In this document: positions 1 to 10,801 of the stretch, in pieces
How positions within the stretch are numbered: the stretch's first letter is position 1
How the letters are laid out: the number at the start of each line of letters is the position of its first letter
NCBI GenBank assembly: GCA_000697355.1
Contig: JNEN01001243.1
Location: 1 to 64,000, forward strand
Source: Syncephalastrum monosporum B8922
Lineage: Eukaryota > Mucoromycota > Mucoromycetes > Mucorales > Syncephalastraceae
Direction of reading: 5' to 3'
Length of the DNA stretch: 64,000 bases
Translations under genes and position numbers: made by a program
Notes under the pieces: generated by a model
Databases searched by the model: none
What the model was told of the DNA's origin: nothing
The model's input: only the letters and a program-made list of their open reading frames with translations

Positions 1-985
1 GCTTGCGACCCACTAGCCGGCGATGGTGGCCACCGTTGAAAACAACTCCATAGACATCGCCCTAGCGCCAAATGTCTGCTCCCCGCCCACCGGTAAGTGT
101 TTTGCAACTGGGTAATGCGCCACTGTGACTCAAACGTGTATTCAGCTCAGGTGAGGCGGCGGCCGCGCGCCGTGAGCGCGCATCAACGACCCCACGCCGG
201 TATGTATATTATATATGAAGGGTAGTCCACGAGAACTGATTTCGGAACGAAATTTCGTAGGCTAGTTATGATACTGTAATGTGATACGAATAAAATTCAG
301 TAGCTCGCTCTTTGCCTCATCCTCACAAACACTCTTTTTGGGTCCATTCGCTCGTCAATATGCGCGCGTGATCACACATCTTCATGGCTTGACGGTGGAA
401 ATCGAGAGTTAAAGCTAGAAGTCGCGTCGACGGGCTCAGAGTAAGTCCTTTACAAACTTCGTTCAGGCACGGTTCCAGCTAGTGACCGAAATGGACTGAA
501 TACATCTGTACAGTGGTGCTCTTAATTGTCTGTTGTTGTTCAAGTCGAGTCAAGAAAACAAGTAATATATATATAAAACATGAAGAGAGGCGTAGCGCGC
601 GTGAGAAATAGAAAGTCCATGATGAGTCTAAAACGAGATGTACATGTAATGCTGACAGCACAACAAAAAGTTACACCAGATACACTCGTGAGCATTCAAT
701 CACATATCCTATTGTCAAGCATCATCGCCTATCAAAGGCAGTCAGTCGCCAGGGAGCATCAGCTATGTCGTTGTCAAGGTGCCCTAGTGTAGTACTCTCT
801 CGCATAACGTGTGCAATTTGTTTCGTTTCCCTTTGACAAGCTTATTGTGGCACCCTCGAAATTCAAAGCAATGTACCTAATTTGGGCAATCCGATATTTT
901 GCTGTGGTTGTTTTGAATCATCCCTTTTTTTCCTTCTCTTTTTCATTCATTCCCTCTGTGTTTTCACTCCAGCCTCAACTCTCTT

Positions 986-1018
<33 letters not shown>

Positions 1019-1037
1019 TCTATTTCTGCCTCTACTG
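1..1037. other. left edge, no confident gene
   Basis: No gene can be supported here. A short open stretch starts with an ATG at 23 and runs into a good GTAAGT donor near 101; after a possible acceptor near 150 it continues as an Ala/Arg-rich frame to a second GTATGT donor near 202. This could be the edge of a gene but resembles nothing I know. The remainder is AT-rich and probably holds the promoter and 5' UTR of the gene at 1038. Confidence 0.4.
980..1020 (+). repeat. CT-rich microsatellite in 5' UTR
   Basis: Near-perfect CT dinucleotide run ending about 17 bp before the ATG at 1038. Pyrimidine tracts in this position also precede the genes at 12611 and 52100, so it is likely part of the core promoter or leader rather than coding sequence. 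Confidence 0.7.
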
Positions 1038-2705
1038 ATGCTGAAACTCTTTGCACACAAAAAGAAGAAAAAGACAGCCGTCGTGTATAGCGTTATGCCA
1101 ACTCAACCGCCCGCGACCCCGCCTGAGCCGCTCTTGGTCGCCTCTGCCAGTAGTCCCGTACTGCACATGCCAAAGCCCAAACATGCGGTACCGCCCACAC
1201 GTGCAGTATTGAATTTTGAAAACGATAAGACGGAAATCGAACCGGTCCAGCTGGTGGAGGATACAGATGAAGAAGAAAAGGTTTCCCCCATGACCCTTTC
1301 ACAGGAGGACGAGATGTCACGTGTCCGGTTTGCACATCCGCCAGCGCCGAGACGCCACCCTAATCAGCAACAGCGGCGGTCAAGCGGGACGACGGGCAGT
1401 GAAGACTCGAACCGTGTGTACGAGTCTGCGCTCGAGTCACCTTTGGAGGACTTGCAGGATGAGATCAGCTTGGCAACGCCAAATCCCCAGCCTATCCCAC
1501 CGCAAGTACAGCTGCCACCACAGCAGCAGTTGGAGCAGCCTATGGTGCTGCCGCCTCCCATACAGCACCCGGTACCACAGCCCGCACCATCTCAGCCAGC
1601 ACCTCGGCCAGTACCTCAGCCAGTACCTCAGCCAGCCGTCCAGTCTACAGCTACAGGGAAAAATCGACGCACACAGGCTGGGAAGATGATGGAGGACTTA
1701 CAGCTCAAGAGCGAGCGACTCGAAGAATTTACGAATGTGAAGGAGCTGCAGCGACAGGTCCAGATGATTCAACAGCAGCGTGACCACGAGCGCGCAGAGT
1801 GGCATATGCGCGAGCAGGCCCATCGTATACGCGAGAAGGAAATGATGGAGAAGATCTCTGAAACGCAGGCCCAGCTTTTTCATGCCCTCGCCCAAGCCCA
1901 GACCGGGCTGGCTAAGCAGCAACAGCAGCATCAGGAGCAGGAGCACCAGGCGGTGTATCCCGCTAGCAGTGGCAGCTACAGACATGATAGCGGATATCTC
2001 GAAGACAATGAAATTGAACCAGAAGAGTATACGCGGCGATCAGCGTCCCGCGGCAGTAGCAGTACGTCCCAGACAAGGCGGCCCAGACCAAGGCCGAGCC
2101 GGTCGATGGAGTACGCCCATGCTTACCGCTCTGCCCCGGCGGAGTATTACGAAGACCCGCAACCGTGGTCGCATACCCGGTCACGGCATTATATGCCGCC
2201 TGAAGAAGAATACGCCCCTGTACGACCACGGAGTAGTAGCAGCAGTGCACGGCGGTACGCTATGCCACAAGAAGAGCCGGATATCGACGAAACAGAGGCA
2301 GATGAGGACGCATACTACTACTACCATGATAAACGCCGGTCGCGGAGCAGCAATAGCTCGCGGCGAGCGCCGACGCTTGAGGCCGAAGATGATGGAGAGG
2401 AGGATCTGACAGAGGAGGAAGATTATGAAGACCACTACATGCCACCAATGGCGTATCATCCACGACGGCCACGGAGCAACAGTGCAAGCGCACGGCGGTA
2501 TGAAGAGGATCCGTACTATATGGCCCCACCACCTCCAGAGGAATATTACGGCAGACGCAATAGAAGGCTCGTCCCAAGTGACTCGATTTCTCGGCGACGC
2601 GCACCTGGTGAAAGGCAACATCAACAAGCCATGGCAATGGCAGCAGCAAGGAGAGGAATGCCTCCATACATGGTATATCCGCCCAATTATTACCCTTATT
2701 CATAG
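1038..2705 (+). CDS. low-complexity coiled-coil protein, function unknown
   Basis: Single-exon open frame of about 555 residues. The start at 1038 is chosen because it lies just after the CT-rich leader; the frame is open further upstream but reads through that microsatellite, and an ATG at 1095 is an alternative. Residues 1-20 contain a lysine cluster. Residues 20-210 are Pro/Gln-rich with acidic patches. Roughly 215-330 form a charged Gln/Glu-rich helix with heptad character (probable coiled coil). The C-terminal third is rich in Ser/Arg, Tyr and Asp/Glu, with repeated RRRS- and EEEYYE-like segments and a Pro/Tyr-rich end. No catalytic domain is recognised. The composition suggests a disordered scaffold or RNA/chromatin-associated protein, but that is only inference. 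That it is a real gene is fairly secure from its length and codon use. Confidence 0.7.
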   Translation: MLKLFAHKKKKKTAVVYSVMPTQPPATPPEPLLVASASSPVLHMPKPKHAVPPTRAVLNFENDKTEIEPVQLVEDTDEEEKVSPMTLSQEDEMSRVRFAHPPAPRRHPNQQQRRSSGTTGSEDSNRVYESALESPLEDLQDEISLATPNPQPIPPQVQLPPQQQLEQPMVLPPPIQHPVPQPAPSQPAPRPVPQPVPQPAVQSTATGKNRRTQAGKMMEDLQLKSERLEEFTNVKELQRQVQMIQQQRDHERAEWHMREQAHRIREKEMMEKISETQAQLFHALAQAQTGLAKQQQQHQEQEHQAVYPASSGSYRHDSGYLEDNEIEPEEYTRRSASRGSSSTSQTRRPRPRPSRSMEYAHAYRSAPAEYYEDPQPWSHTRSRHYMPPEEEYAPVRPRSSSSSARRYAMPQEEPDIDETEADEDAYYYYHDKRRSRSSNSSRRAPTLEAEDDGEEDLTEEEDYEDHYMPPMAYHPRRPRSNSASARRYEEDPYYMAPPPPEEYYGRRNRRLVPSDSISRRRAPGERQHQQAMAMAAARRGMPPYMVYPPNYYPYS

Positions 2706-3494
2706 ATGAGTGTCATCATTAAAAATATACGTATTTATACGGCATTTATCATGCTCGCGTGGGGGCCAGTTGCACAACACCTTGGACTTGGGTGCCTGCT
2801 ATCTTCAGAAGTTACATAGAACACCCGCCGGTCTTTGACGCAAAGTCTGCTCAGGGAAGGGTTTCTGGGGCAGCGTCGAGCCGGATGGCCTGCCCTGCGG
2901 GACGCTCGTCACAAGCCATTGGTTTTCGACCCTCTCCATTAACATTCTACCCGTCGAGATAATTCGTGATCGATTTGTTCTTTTAGCTGCTTTCACTCAC
3001 ACACGTTATATTCATTTGTTCTTAAAAGACTGTCTTTCGAATTTGGGATTCTTTCTTCATGCAAGTAGAGTGATATTGCGTATGCACAGAGCAATATAAG
3101 CTAATATGCACTTCATTTTTCTGTAGCGAGGGGAGAAAAATCTTCTTTCGCACAGCCTTCACCATCATTAAATTGAACGAGCGAGAGATCTGGGCGCTGA
3201 TTGATGCGTCCTGCAAAACCGACCACGGCATTTGATCGACTGTCACAGCTTTTATGGAGGTACAAAGCAAATAGAAAACACACACATCCTCCTATGACCC
3301 CCTGATGGCTGACCGCCATTTTTCGGTATGACTTTTTATAAAAAGCCTTTTGTCGCTGGGGCGAAGTGTGCTGATTTGAGCGACGCCGCCATGTGCCATT
3401 CCGTGATCGCCGTCGTCAGCAGTTCTCGGATTCCAAAGCAACGGCGAAGCCGTCTAAAGCTGCTACCTTACCCCCTTGTAAATAATCTGTCGAA
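2706..3494. other. intergenic, nothing recognised
   Basis: About 790 bp without a credible gene. Short frames on both strands lack splice support or family resemblance. Confidence 0.5.
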
Positions 3495-3604
3495 TACGGT
3501 AGCCGCGCGGATAAGTTATACCCAGATGAGTTATATTCTTGCCTAAGTTATAGTATATTTCTTTTGATCTCCCGAGCGTATAACTTATCCGCGCGGCTAC
3601 TGTA
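3495..3604. mobile_element. Tc1/mariner-type MITE
   Basis: A 106-bp non-coding element (3497-3602) with 25-bp terminal inverted repeats at 3497-3521 and 3578-3602 that match at 24 of 25 positions. Both ends are flanked by the dinucleotide TA (3495-3496 and 3603-3604), and the right terminus, read inward, starts CAGT. TA target duplication and CAGT ends are hallmarks of the Tc1/mariner superfamily. There is no room for a transposase, so it is a non-autonomous miniature element. The dead transposase at 22260 does not carry the same visible termini, so it is not shown to be the partner. Confidence 0.8.
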
Positions 3605-4438
3605 TTTTCTTGTGTCTATGCTTATTAAGAACCCCCCCCCCCCGGCCCCACCCAAATCGATTCTCAATACAATTCCATACAGTCAAAAAATTAAAAGGCG
3701 CGAAAATTCTTCTTGCTTATAGAATGGGCGAGCCCAGTGCTCCAAACCACCTTGGTACAGCTTGTTGCCGCACTTTATGCATGACGTCCGATCATTCCAG
3801 TTGGGCGCGAGTTTGCAAATTGGCATATCACCTTTTGGCTTCCCGCTGCTCTAACATGGGCTTAAAGAGCAACTAGAGCACGCTCCCATAGTCTCTCGAT
3901 CAGCTATAGTTTCGTAAAAATGGGACGTACATATGTGTGGTGATAAATGCAGCAGAAGGCACTCTTTGAGTCAATAATCTATCAATGCAGGGGAAGATCC
4001 CATTAGGCTGCGGCAGCTACATTCTGCCTATGATAGAGCGCGCGTAAATCAGCCGGTATTTCGGACCGATGTCTATACACAAGCTTTCCATGACAATAAA
4101 GTGCCCATCTCGTGTCTCATTCTTAGCTTTTGATAGCTTTATGAGTCAAGAGAACAATATCTGCATTGTGGGTCAGCACCCGCGAGTGACCGTATTAGAT
4201 TTGTACCATGCAAACTAGGAATTCAAGTAATGTCTATTATGACTGTGAAGAACAGGAGAAAAGGAGTGTATGTTATACTAAGCAGACTGGGAGAGGAGAA
4301 GATGGCTGCGGTGATGTCTTGATCCGTGGCGTGGTCTACTGAGCTAGTTAGCTCGAATATATATGGCGGTCTTCGTTCTACCAGCTGTATGTAACCTACC
4401 TTTGGTTCCGGCTCGCAGCAGGTGATGGAAGAAGGCAA
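3605..4438. other. intergenic, nothing recognised
   Basis: AT-rich spacer with a poly-C run near 3630. Only short random-looking frames are present. Confidence 0.5.
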
Positions 4439-4823
4439 TCACAATCCGATGAACTACCGTGACATGGCAACAACAACATATGCCACCACCATGCCAGGGG
4501 GTTTGTCATAGCAGGGATAGCTATCAAGCCCATCTGAATTGTTCACGGCAGCGCGTGCACATTCCTTTCGAGTCCCTCAGACGTCCAGGCGCCGTTGTCA
4601 TCTTTTTATCGATCAAGCCGTGTCCTTCAACCTGGCATCTCACAATCCGATGGACTACCATGACAGGCAACAACAACATATGCCACCACCAATGCCATGG
4701 GATTTGTCATAGCAGGGATAGCTATCAAGCCCATACGAACTGCTCACGGCAGCGCGTGCACATTCCTTTCGTGTCCCTCAGACGTCCAGGCGCCGTTGTC
4801 ATCTTTTTATCGATCAAGCCGTG
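4439..4823. repeat. tandem duplication, about 200-bp unit
   Basis: Two head-to-tail copies, 4439-4622 and 4640-4823, separated by about 17 bp and differing by scattered substitutions and 1-nt indels. Each copy contains the same CAACAACAACATATGCC segment and the same ending ATCGATCAAGCCGTG. In copy 2 a short frame reads M-D-Y-H-D-R-Q-Q-Q-H-M-P-P-P; in copy 1 a 1-nt difference breaks that frame, so this looks like decayed former coding sequence. A third frame stays open past copy 2 to about 4940. No protein family is recognised. Confidence 0.75.
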
Positions 4824-5447
4824 CGTAGCGATACCATCCTTCATGAAAAAGAGATTATAGAAGCAATACGTACTCTTGAGTGTTGTTTGATACAAAGGGT
4901 GCGGGCTAAGGCCAGCTGGTTCAATGGCGGCGTGGACTGATCACAGGCGGTGTTGCATACGTTTGTCTTGAAGCTGATATGACAGCGGGTTGTCTGGCTC
5001 TGTAAAATATTGTGACATATGATTTATGAATAAAGTGACATAGAGGAAATTAAAATGACCCGTCACTTACCTTTTCGCTGAGGATGTTTATGCACCAAGA
5101 AGACTTCCATGAAGATAGACAAGTCATATGCAGTAGCTCAAAGAACTACATGGAACATAAATAATTGAGTACGCAAAGACACTTTTTTTCCCATTTTCTT
5201 GTCTTTCCTTATCTTTTTCTTTCTTTTTTCAGTGCAGTGTGAGCTTATGGAATTCTTGTGTCAGCGCAGTGTCATGTGTTGCCAAATCCATTGGGTGGGC
5301 GTTTAAAAATCGTGGTCATAGGGCTGTGGCGTGCATGTGCGTCATTGGTTCGGTCACTACCGTTATTGTCGTCCTTCTTTCCGTGCTACGCGGTAGTCTA
5401 GACTAGAGAGTGAGTCGAATCAAACATTTTCAGCTTGTGGCTACTAA
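4824..5447. other. intergenic, nothing firm
   Basis: Contains a T/C-rich tract at about 5184-5232 ending in CAG that could be an intron 3' end or promoter tract. No coding segment is recognised. Confidence 0.4.
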
Positions 5448-5915
5448 CTATTCGTCTTTGCAAAAGTACACAGATACAAATATATCGCCTTTTTCCATGA
5501 CGGCAACGAGGTGCGGCAGTGTGCTGTTGTGTTTGGCAGAGTCCTGGATTCATTGTTTAAAGATAAGGTGGTTGTCAGTAACACGCCTGTGTGGGGCATG
5601 TCATCCATGGACGCAGAACAAAGAATTCATACTTACACGTTATTTGAGAGCAAATGCTCTTTTTGTCGGAGGCTCCAAACCAGGTGGTCACCTCGAATCT
5701 TGTTGTTTCGACGTATCTTGCCTTTGTTTTGTGCTGAGACGTCTAAAGACGCTTACTTTTGTGAGAAAATTGTTGGGAAAGAGGTGTTGAATGTTAGATT
5801 TTTTATATGCCAGCGTGATGATTTCCATGCAGCTGGGTCTGATGATCATGTGCCAGCCGGCTTCAGCTTGCTCTTTGCTCTCCCTTCTATCCATAAAGAC
5901 GACGATATTGTGTAG
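5448..5915 (+). other. unidentified open frame, possible decayed exon
   Basis: An open frame of about 155 codons runs from a TAA at 5445 to a stop at 5913. The translation has ordinary composition with several Cys and Phe residues and a segment with plausible globular character (AFFHDGNEVRQCAVVFGRVL). The first in-frame ATG is internal. I recognise no family. It may be a remnant of a transposon or host gene exon, or chance. Confidence 0.2.
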
Positions 5916-6338
5916 TTTTTTGTACGTAGATATATATATATATATACGTGTGTCTCTGTTGCCTTTCAAAAGAAGCAAATGCCGCGTCTTACTCTTCAAT
6001 TATGTATTTATTTCTCCTTTCCAGTTTTTCCCATTCCGCCTCTGGCGCCTTAGATTTCAGCACTTCAATTTTGCCAAACCAGTGGCTTACATATTGTTCC
6101 TCTGATGTCTCTGCACAAATCTTAAATATCTCTCTATGATATCACTATCGTGCTTCCAGTGCTGGTATAGCATGGAGAGGTGTAAAAAGGTTACGTGAGT
6201 TGAAGTTGGACGCTCATAATATTTTTGTCTTTTTTAGAGACAAAAGTCTCGTCAAGTCCTAGAAGAAAAAGCCAGAATAACAACTGTCAAGCATCAGTAC
6301 TTTTGATATAGATCTGGTCTTTTGGGTTCCATACAATG
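5916..6338. other. AT-rich spacer
   Basis: Contains a short TA microsatellite near 5930-5945. Nothing else is recognised. The right end abuts the target-site duplication of the LINE insertion. Confidence 0.4.
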
Positions 6339-7208
6339 GTCTTATATATAAAGGTCAAATGTTATTTTATTTTCAGAAGCGTAATGGCCCACGCCTTCAG
6401 GTATATGGCCGCTTCTTATAAGTATCTGTGGATATATGTATGCTGTAATAAAAGAAAAACTCAAATTGAGAAAAAACAGAAAAGGTGTCTGTGACTTAGG
6501 TGTCAGGATGTTCCTCTTGAGGGGCAAGGGAATCAAGCAATGCGGCTCGTGGATCTGTACTGTCTTCCTCTATTTGTCCTCTTCTATTGTGGCCGCTGGC
6601 TCTTGCGATGTCACGGAGGACTAGTAGAAGTAGTGGCCAGCTGTCTCGCCAGTGTCCTTTATTGAGGGCTGGGGCACTGCGTGGGAGCACGTTCAGCGCG
6701 TGGTCGAGGAAATGGGTGTCTTGTGGCACTGTGCCGTTCAACGACTGAACAAGTTGCCTTCGATGTCGGGTCAAAGACTCGTCTGGGCAGGTGATAAAGT
6801 GGTCTCTTTTTGCTTGCGGCTGGCCACAGGTACATGTTCTGGGTGGGAAGGAGGGGAGCCAGTGCATACGCCAGTTGAACAGGTTGCGTCTGTCACGTAG
6901 GTTGGTGGGCAGGTATAGGATGGGATCAACCATCCTATTTCGGCGGAGTCGTTGGACTGCAGGTAGTCTTTCACGAAGTTTAGAATATTCGTCGTTGCGC
7001 CACGTGTTCATGGTGTGTATCATGGCATGTTTCGGTTGCCGGGACGGGGGTAAAGACTTCAGACGTTTGTATTCCTGCCACAGCGGGTTCTGCTTGGTAA
7101 TACGTTGCCAGTGCTGATCGATTTTGTTATTACTTAGGATAGAGAGAAGTATTGTGCGAACAAGTGTAGACAGTGGCAGGCGACGGTATGCGTCTTATAT
7201 ATAAAGGT
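6339..7208 (-). mobile_element. 5'-truncated non-LTR retrotransposon (LINE) copy
   Basis: A perfect 17-bp direct repeat (GTCTTATATATAAAGGT) at 6339-6355 and 7192-7208 brackets about 836 bp. On the minus strand the insert is open in one frame from the junction (7194) to a stop at 6496, about 232 codons. Its C-terminal part carries a Cys-X-Cys-Gly-X9-His-X4-Cys arrangement (CTCGQPQAKRDHFITC) like the zinc-knuckle that follows the reverse transcriptase domain in many LINEs. The minus-strand 3' end is A-rich (AAAATAAAATAA) just inside the left repeat. The upstream RT and endonuclease are missing, starting exactly at the duplication, as expected from 5' truncation during target-primed reverse transcription. 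The intact duplication and open frame suggest a fairly recent insertion. Confidence 0.85.
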
Positions 7209-8406
7209 AGTACATTATGATCCAAGGCGGACATGCTGGACACAATACAGAGCAATGTAGCTATTGATACGTGAGCGGTAGAACCGTGTATTTACATGCC
7301 TTGGAAGAAAGTAATTTCTAGCCTAACAACATTACAGTCCACCGTCTATCCTACGCAACTACCCTCCGTATGACTCCATACATGTACATTCGTAAAGCGG
7401 CCGATGGAGGGGATCTCAGATAAGGCGATCCTTAGATCAATCTATAATAAGCCAGTTATCTTTTACCGCGGTATACACTGACCTTGATTGCGTACCGACA
7501 TGTTAAGCTGGAGAACAAAGACTCACATAACACATGTCTCGCGTTCAGCAAATGATAAAGAGACGTTCAAAAAGAGCCATGAACGATGTTTGGTCCTATA
7601 AACATGTTGGAGGATTCAATTATGTATTTTCTTTGGTGACACTCCCTGCTGAGCACACTTGCATGGCATGTGTGGATACTCAATTCGGGTGCCCTGGGAA
7701 GGAGCGTTACTCAGGTAAAATCTCGAATGATTGGGGTGGTGGTAGTGTGTAGGGGAAGCCTTACATAGGCAAGATCAGCAACCTGCACCATGTATTTGTT
7801 GCTGCATATGCAATACACAAAGTAAGCAGTAAGGGACGGTGCCGTTGTCATAGACTCCTACCGTTGATGTTCAACCCAACTGACAACTCAATCAACTACA
7901 GATATTTGAGGCCCACTGCCTAACTTACATCACCTCCGTTCCACTTGCGAACACTGGAACTGTTTGTGCGGTCACTATACTGTACTGTACTGTACTGTGG
8001 AAAAAGAGATATGGTGGAAAAGATACAGTATATGCATTTCAAAAACAAGAAAGTAGAACGGAGAAAAATCAAAACCAGCTGCATCGGCTTTATCAAATGG
8101 TCACCCGCTTTAGCCGTTGGGGCCCAGGCCCAAAGTTATGTTAAAACGGAAAATGAAGAGTGGCTCCAGTGCTCTTTGTCCATAGCTTGCTCTATTGAGC
8201 CATCTAGCTCGAATACGCGGGTTTTCTACTCTTCAAATTCTTCACTTGTAGAAAGCGTTGCTTCTATTTCTCGTTTGTGTGTGATACAGAGAACCATGTC
8301 CATGTGTATCCATAAATAAACTTTCTTTGTTCATTTCTTTGTCTACGTCTCGCGCATATATAAGGCCATCTCATGGAGCAGCAGATAAACAATTCTTTCA
8401 CATACT
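7209..8406. other. intergenic, no gene supported
   Basis: About 1.2 kb of AT-rich sequence with short unconvincing frames at 7534-7752 and 7945-8319. A small TACTG repeat lies near 7976-7996. The right end presumably contains the promoter of the gene at 8407. Confidence 0.4.
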
Positions 8407-10313
8407 ATGGCCCAGCCTAACTGCCCATCCGAATACAGAGGCCAACGTTTCCAGTATCTTCCTGCTGATAACCAGCATCGGCGTATTTTTTCCTCTGAGC
8501 CGATCGAGAACTGGACATTATCCCACTACAAACTGTATCATCCTGCCGCGAATCCCGCCACGATACTCCACGATCTGAAAGTGGACCTCGTGTGGTTGAG
8601 GAACCAGGAACTTCCTGCCACAGTTAGGACGTTTGTGGGCCGATTACAGGCGCAAGCTGAGGTATACTGGGCGTGGTCCATAATTGCTCTTTCGCTGAAT
8701 ACTTGCTATATAGAACCTATCTGCAGCAGATATCGAGGCGCAGCCTTTACCTACGGGAAGTTCTGAAGCAGCAGGGTAAGTCGCGCCGCAAAGTTCAACG
8801 CATAACACCACAGTTATTGATTACTACGTACATATGCACCCGGACAGGCCCTCTCAAACCCCTACAGGTCAAGAAGGTACGACCGATACCGGCGCCAGCA
8901 ACGCCGTTCCTGTCTTTCCCGCACTGTCAAACGAGTCGACGTGGAACATGGACAGCGATGAAGACTACTGCCGGGCGTATCTGGCGCACCTGCAGAAGGG
9001 TACACCGCTACTACACAATCTAAGGTAAATTTGTCAAGGAAGTAAGACTCGTATTGCCGACGCATCTAAAGTCTGTTCAGTCTTGAAAAACAGCATATTA
9101 TAGAATGCGGCTTCTCCATTAGATGCGACCCCAAGATCCCAATGGGCCGGTACGGTTTCCTTTCGTTGAAAGGAGTCACGACCAGCGCATGCCTGAACGC
9201 GATGGAGTACCTGCGTCCATACCTGGAAGCCGCACGCGCAGAGTTTTGTCTGTGATTTCGAAAACTAAAATTACACGCGCCAACGGGAATGATCGCTGTC
9301 AATAGGACCTCGAGGGCATGATTGAAGCCGCCGTGAGGGTCGGTCTTATCGATACAGAAAGCATGCGAACATTCTTCCGGCAGATATTGTTTCAATTGTA
9401 AGTACCAAGGCGCACTTGATCTCTTTCACTGTATCTCACATATCGATTGCGATCTGTTTGCAGCCCTGCATTTGTTTTCGGGAATTCGCAGCTTATGAGC
9501 ACTTCAAAAACTGATTATAACTATCATGTTGTCTGGCCATTGCTCCATGCAGTAAGTAGCGCCACCGCGGACACCCAGTTCTTCCCAGGTGAAACAAGAC
9601 TTGAAGCTGTCAAGAGCAATGCGCAGGATGACGATGTTACGTACAAGGCAGATGGGATCCTCAAGATGCAGAGTGGTTTGGAGCTTCTGCTGCTGGAGAC
9701 CTCTGGTGAATACAACAACGATCAGAAACCACGACATGGATTTGACCATGTCAAGGGGGCTTTTGGAGCCCGAATGATGTTGCGTGCCATATTTCAGGCA
9801 TACTACTACGGCGCAGAGTCGGCGCACGAAGTATGCGTCTATTTCGTTCACGTGAGAGGTTGGTATGCCATATATTTCATTGCACATGATCTAAATTGTA
9901 TTGTTTAGGTCAAAAGTTGCACGTCTGGTCGTTCTCGATGCCGAACATAAACGGGATTCAAATCATGGAGCGGATAATCTCTCTAAAGGTGCCGGTGGAA
10001 GTACGGGAGCGTGGTGCGCTCCTGAATGTCGTGAACCAGCTGTGGGCCCTCAGGGTATAGCTGCACAATGGGACAAACGTAGTACATTTATACTCACGAG
10101 AGCTGATTTATGATACAGATTCTGCTTACTCGATCGATACAAGCTATCAAAAAGATGCAAAGGGACCACGACATGGCCATGGAGAACTTGATATTTCGAC
10201 TTCCCGCACGCATTGACCTACGCACGCTTTACGGCGATTATCCGCAGAAGCCCACAAGGCAATCAGGCAACGATGACACCCAGATTGTAATTCGCAATAT
10301 CGATGAGGAATGA
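8407..10313 (+). CDS. lineage-specific multi-exon protein, one frame lesion
   Basis: Eight exons can be joined with GT-AG introns that keep phase: 8407-8661, 8727-8775, 8868-9024, 9081 to about 9245, 9306-9397, 9464-9858, 9909-10054 and 10119-10313. The product is about 460 residues. The part from exon 6 onward is strongly reminiscent of a family of uncharacterised proteins common in Mucorales: a short STSKTDYNYHVVWPLL segment, then PGETRLEAV, YKADGI, ELLLLETSGEY, DHVKGAFGARMML, FVHV and LHVWSFSMP. No function is known to me. Exon 4 cannot be joined to exon 5 in frame: every available GT donor at 9242-9251 produces an early stop after the only acceptor (9304-9305), so this copy has either a 1-nt frameshift or a non-canonical junction. 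An AATAAA follows the stop at once. The gene sits among TE remnants, consistent with an expanded, fast-turnover family. Confidence 0.65.
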
Positions 10314-10314
10314 A

Positions 10315-10320
10315 AATAAA
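10315..10320 (+). promoter_or_regulatory. AATAAA polyadenylation signal
   Basis: Exact AATAAA starting 2 bp after the stop codon of the gene ending at 10313. Confidence 0.5.
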
Positions 10321-10801
10321 GAAATCATGCATCCAGCTTCCATAAAGATTGTGTCTCATATATTTATAGATCGGTGGCTCGGAGGGCAACCTTTGCTGTA
10401 TCTATACCGACATATTTATGTCCCATCGCCGTGAAAGTGTAGTTTCTCGACAAACCATGGATGCTTGCTTGGTTTACTTAATACGCCAGTGTTAGGGCAG
10501 TAGCTATAAAGTAATATACGGCTCACGCCACACTGGGAGTAATGGGGGTTGGAGACATCCACCTGCATAAGTGCACTCCCACCGATGTGCCCCAGATGTA
10601 GGCATCAGCAAAAAGAAGAACTTACTCATCTGTTTCTAATTGCTTTTTCCCTTTGCATTTTTCTATAGTGATAGATACGCGACGTGCGAAAGGGTATTCC
10701 TTCTAGCTTACGTGCGGCGCATGCGTGAATGAATTACAGCGGTGCTAGCGCCAAAACGCTGTCTTGTATAGCCATCCCCTCTGGTCAGGATAGCCGAAGC
10801 G
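10321..10801. other. intergenic, nothing recognised
   Basis: About 480 bp of mixed composition without repeats or open frames worth noting. Confidence 0.4.

Noticed and set aside
882..1037. Upstream extension of the first gene
   Set aside because: It reads through a CT microsatellite (Leu/Ser repeat), typical of a 5' UTR here.
7534..8319. Two small plus-strand frames before the lineage-specific gene
   Set aside because: No splice sites or motif; composition looks random.
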